This document shows, in pieces, positions 60,940 to 64,000 of a stretch of 64,000 nt of DNA (position 1 is its first letter; the number at the start of each line of letters is the position of its first letter). Made by a program: the position numbers and the translations under genes. The notes under the pieces are model-generated. The model did not search any database. It was not told the DNA's origin and worked only from the letters and a program-made list of their open reading frames with translations. The stretch lies in the NCBI GenBank assembly GCA_034769895.1, contig CM068369.1, positions 146,899,574 through 146,963,573 of the forward strand. The letters run 5' to 3'. The stretch is from Magicicada septendecula (Eukaryota; Arthropoda; Insecta; Hemiptera; Cicadidae).

Positions 60940-61194
60940 CTTTCGACCCTCTCGGGGGGGGGTCCGATTCTGTTCATCCCCCCCAGTAAATACGCCCCTG
61001 TAACCGTTCTGTCCTTTATTATGTTTCATTACGGTACCGTACATCATACTTTTTATGTGTTTCGTTGAAGGCCAACGTTTCGTCACTACAGTCCATTTAA
61101 TCTTTATAGGAATCCTTTTTCTAACGCTTTTTATATCTTTACCACCCTTATTAGCAGTCACACCAAGGTAGTTGTACCGGTTACATTCTGACAT
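60940..61194 (-). pseudogene. Antisense LINE relic
   Basis: The minus-strand frame ending at 61194 starts MSECNRYNYLGVTANKGGKD and continues with RKRI and HIKSMMYGTVMKH. This matches the FxYLGVxxxKDGxxxxxIxxRI and xxYxTxVxSxLxYG segments after the core of insect LINE polymerases. About 195 bp is readable; beyond that the frame runs into a G/C homopolymer hairpin and non-LINE sequence. Confidence 0.6.
60954..60984. repeat. G9/C7 homopolymer hairpin
   Basis: Nine G (60954-60962) and seven C (60978-60984) can pair around a 15-base loop. It may be an element end or a sequencing hot spot. Confidence 0.7.
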
Positions 61195-62370
61195 TTGATC
61201 TGATAAATTAAACTTAAAGCGTTTTATTTCCTTAAAAATTTGGAAAACATCAAGTAGAAATAAGGGGAAAAAGAAAGTTAATTAAACACTGAAGTTAATA
61301 GCAGTGATTAAATCAAATATTAAACTTCACGTTCACCTTATCACTTCCCTGAACACCTCTTCCTATGCGACATTAAAACAGGACTTATCATAAAAATATG
61401 TTTAAGCTGAAATACGTTGTCTTTAAGCCGAATTTCATTTAGTAAAAGTTGAAATTCTTTAACGTTGATAAATACGTTGTCACAGCTGAAACGCGTAGTA
61501 CGTGGCGAGCACGGCGTTAACACAAGATCGCTCAGCTTGAGATTAGATTCACAGTATGTATTGTCGTGGATCTTATGTCTATTCTACTGTAAGCAGGAAT
61601 TCTGTAAGCGGTAAAAGTATTTTGAATCAATAAAGACGTTAAATTGTTAATAACAACTTCAAGTACCAAGACGTTCACATGAGGCAACAGAGTTGAAAAG
61701 TCCGTATCACACACCACTGCTGTAAAAAAAAAAAAAAAACACTCCCGATAGCCAAAACTCATATGAAAAACCTATAAAAAGTCTGCTGCTGTAAAAAGTC
61801 TGTTGAAGTCAAGTAAGTTATGATTATACCATGCGCAGTTGATAGTGAGACGACATCGTCAGTTGGGAGTCCGAGACAATGCCAATGTATTGGCGTATCT
61901 AATATTCTGGGCCAACGTACAAAACGCACAATGACAATTATAATTATAAATTAGTTTAATGTAGTGAAAATGTTCAAGATTAAAAAGATTTAGAAATGTA
62001 AGCTGTATTGGTAAAGTATATAGCATTCTTTGCGTGCTCCGTTTGTGGCTCCCCATTGTCAACATTTAACACACTACCATAGCCGGTTAAAGATGCAATC
62101 GTATCGGCGTTATTATTGCAGTTGCGATTCCGTCTCGTGTGTATTCAAGATTCTAATCCACGGTACACGATGATTTTTAATACCCTCATGCAAAAAATCC
62201 ATTATGAGAAGCTCTGAGATTCTTTGTCTATCATTTTTGCTGAATCAGCAGACAAAATGCGTTATGATACCCGCATACCTTTGTCCAAGATATAGGTTAT
62301 CCGATACAGTTAATTTCACTGTATACCAAAGATCATGAACATAGTTCTGTTGTACGATTCACATCGATAG
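61195..62370. other. No recognised feature
   Basis: A16 run at 61724-61739. Short minus-strand frames only. Confidence 0.5.
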
Positions 62371-62680
62371 ACACAGACAGAAGATGCACGGAGCATCTTG
62401 CGCCCTGGTTTGTGTGCGTTGTCCAGGTCGGGGCCCGATGAACGCCAGGTTCTTACAGCGCAGCTCTGTCATTCGCTCGGCACAAGGTCTTAGGGAGCGA
62501 TCCACGAATACACGATGACATGGGAAAGATCTTCAATGAATTGCTGCAGGCAGTCGCCAGGCCAGAGGCGCGCCTCCGTGGCCCCCTTATGGCATCGCCC
62601 GCCGGAACTTAAAGGTGCGCTGGTGTGGTCGATAGGCTCGACTACCTGGAGGCGAGTCATCCGAAAGGATGGGTTTTTTA
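62371..62680 (+). repeat. GC-rich dispersed repeat, copy 2
   Basis: Reverse-complement partner of 37680-38010. It includes GTGTGGTCGATAGGCTCGAC (62618-62642) and GCGCCCTGGTTTGTGTGCGT (62400-62419). The frame at 62515-62811 covers part of it and shares WSIGST and RRV with the minus frame of copy 1. Confidence 0.75.
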
Positions 62681-64000
62681 TACGGAGAAATCATTCAGTA
62701 CGGAATATTTTCAATACTATACGACGTTTTGAAGTAATAAATTTTGAGAATACGGTTATAAGTCGTGTAAGTAAAAGACGAGTAACAATAACGACGACGA
62801 CGATAAGATAATGACGATGATCTGGCTACAGAAAATTACTTGGGTTATTCAGTATTTACCTACACATGTGACATGGTGAGAAGGATGTAGGATGCAAGAA
62901 AAACTTTATGTAGTCAGAATGTAATAAAGAAAATCTTAACGTATACAAACTTTATGTATAGGCTACGTGAGCGACAACAAACGACATGTCTGTTAAATAG
63001 ACTGAATAGACTACATAAAAATGTAGAGAAAAAATATGTCAGTCATTTCACGCTAACACACACAAACACACACACACACGCGCGCGCGCAACATTTTAAC
63101 GGAGTTTTTAAAAAGATATATAAAATTGTGGCAGTATATGTTCTCAGAAGAAAATAACAAGCAAACAACAGAAATAGTAATAATAGAAATAATAACAATA
63201 ATACTTATATTATTAGTAGTATTATTATTATTATGGATAAGAAGAAGAAAAGAAGGAGAAGAAAATTAAAAGTGACCTTCGATATTCGGCTACAGGTATT
63301 ATACACAAGTTACTTTTTCAACATTTGAACAAAATGGTTACTCGACACGGTTTTCAAATAGTAAAATAATTTATCTCTCACAATAATTGTAAGTGTCGAA
63401 CTAAATAACGATTGAATAATTGGATTTTATAGTTTTCACGACTTAAAATTCGAAAAATAGGTTTATAGAGAGAAACAGATAATAGTTGATAATTTTTTAA
63501 AACAGAATGTTTTAATCAACCAAGTTTGTTTCTAACGTACTTCACATGTTATTGATACCAATAAAATTCTTCTAGGCGCCGTAAGTCACCAACCAATAAC
63601 ATGCCAATAATATGTTAATAATTACAAATGTTGCCTGTGTTGTTGAGAATACAATTGTAAGCATACACGCATAAACTCTGGGACGAACGAAACAGCGGTA
63701 ATAACAATCCCATCATGATAGTAATAGTTTTCAGTGTGACAGAGAAAATAAATATATAGGAAAGGAAAAAAAATGCTAAGAAGAATAATGTTAAATGATA
63801 CGAACAATAGTATAATGCCAACGGTAAATATATGGTGAGGCAGACAGCATTAAGGATGAAACTAATCACTGGTAGGTGACGATGACGGTGCCTTTTGTAA
63901 TAATAGTAATAATGATAAGTAATACTTACTATAAATGCAGGCATGTAGACGTAACGTGTTATGACAAAACGTTTTCACCTTGCAAACGCTTATTAACGTA
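62681..64000. other. No gene recognised; simple repeats
   Basis: CA/CG array at 63056-63089, ATT and AAG-rich tract at about 63206-63268, otherwise AT-rich. Overlapping minus frames at 63615-63944 have no domain. Confidence 0.5.
63056..63089 (+). repeat. CA/CG microsatellite
   Basis: Interrupted CA units passing into CG units. Confidence 0.9.

Overview
This looks like AT-rich, repeat-dominated intergenic DNA from a large arthropod genome, most likely an insect. The signs are AT-rich sequence, very long CA arrays, many 5'-truncated non-LTR retrotransposon (LINE) tails and an LTR retrotransposon primed by tRNA-Lys. I found no convincing host gene, tRNA, rRNA or CRISPR array. Most long open frames are microsatellite translations or chance frames. 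All similarity statements come from reading by eye; no search was run.

Layout. 0-6.7 kb: dispersed repeats, a fold-back, two LINE tails running into GAA arrays. 6.74-15.05 kb: one complete, young-looking LTR retrotransposon with huge LTRs (about 2.66 and 2.72 kb), a perfect tRNA-Lys primer binding site (PBS), one intact 521-codon gag-like ORF with a coiled coil, no pol, and a probable AGTCT target duplication. 15.6-30 kb: a fold-back, a LINE 3' end, a LINE tail with a GAA array, a longer LINE relic with its catalytic DD, an antisense LINE tail of another type, and a second fold-back. 30.2-31.6 kb: a decayed LTR-element relic recognised by PBS-like sites. 35-43.6 kb: three more LINE tails, a 540-bp LTR-like unit, a GC-rich dispersed repeat, a 400-bp fold-back and a MITE-like unit. 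44-51.7 kb: long CA arrays and a mariner-like transposase relic. 55-64 kb: a possible SINE, a long AT-rich tract ending in three serial PBS-like sites, an antisense LINE relic and a second copy of the GC-rich repeat.

The strongest unusual observation is that the intact element's LTR holds a row of progressively decayed copies of its own PBS just upstream of the live one. Similar series of PBS-like sites occur at two other loci. This suggests that the LTR grew stepwise at its U5 end, trapping old primer sites inside. A second pattern is that all three long GAA arrays, and several short AAG tails, start just after the GRPxxRW-like carboxy-terminal coding end of a LINE, so LINE tails appear to have seeded these microsatellites.
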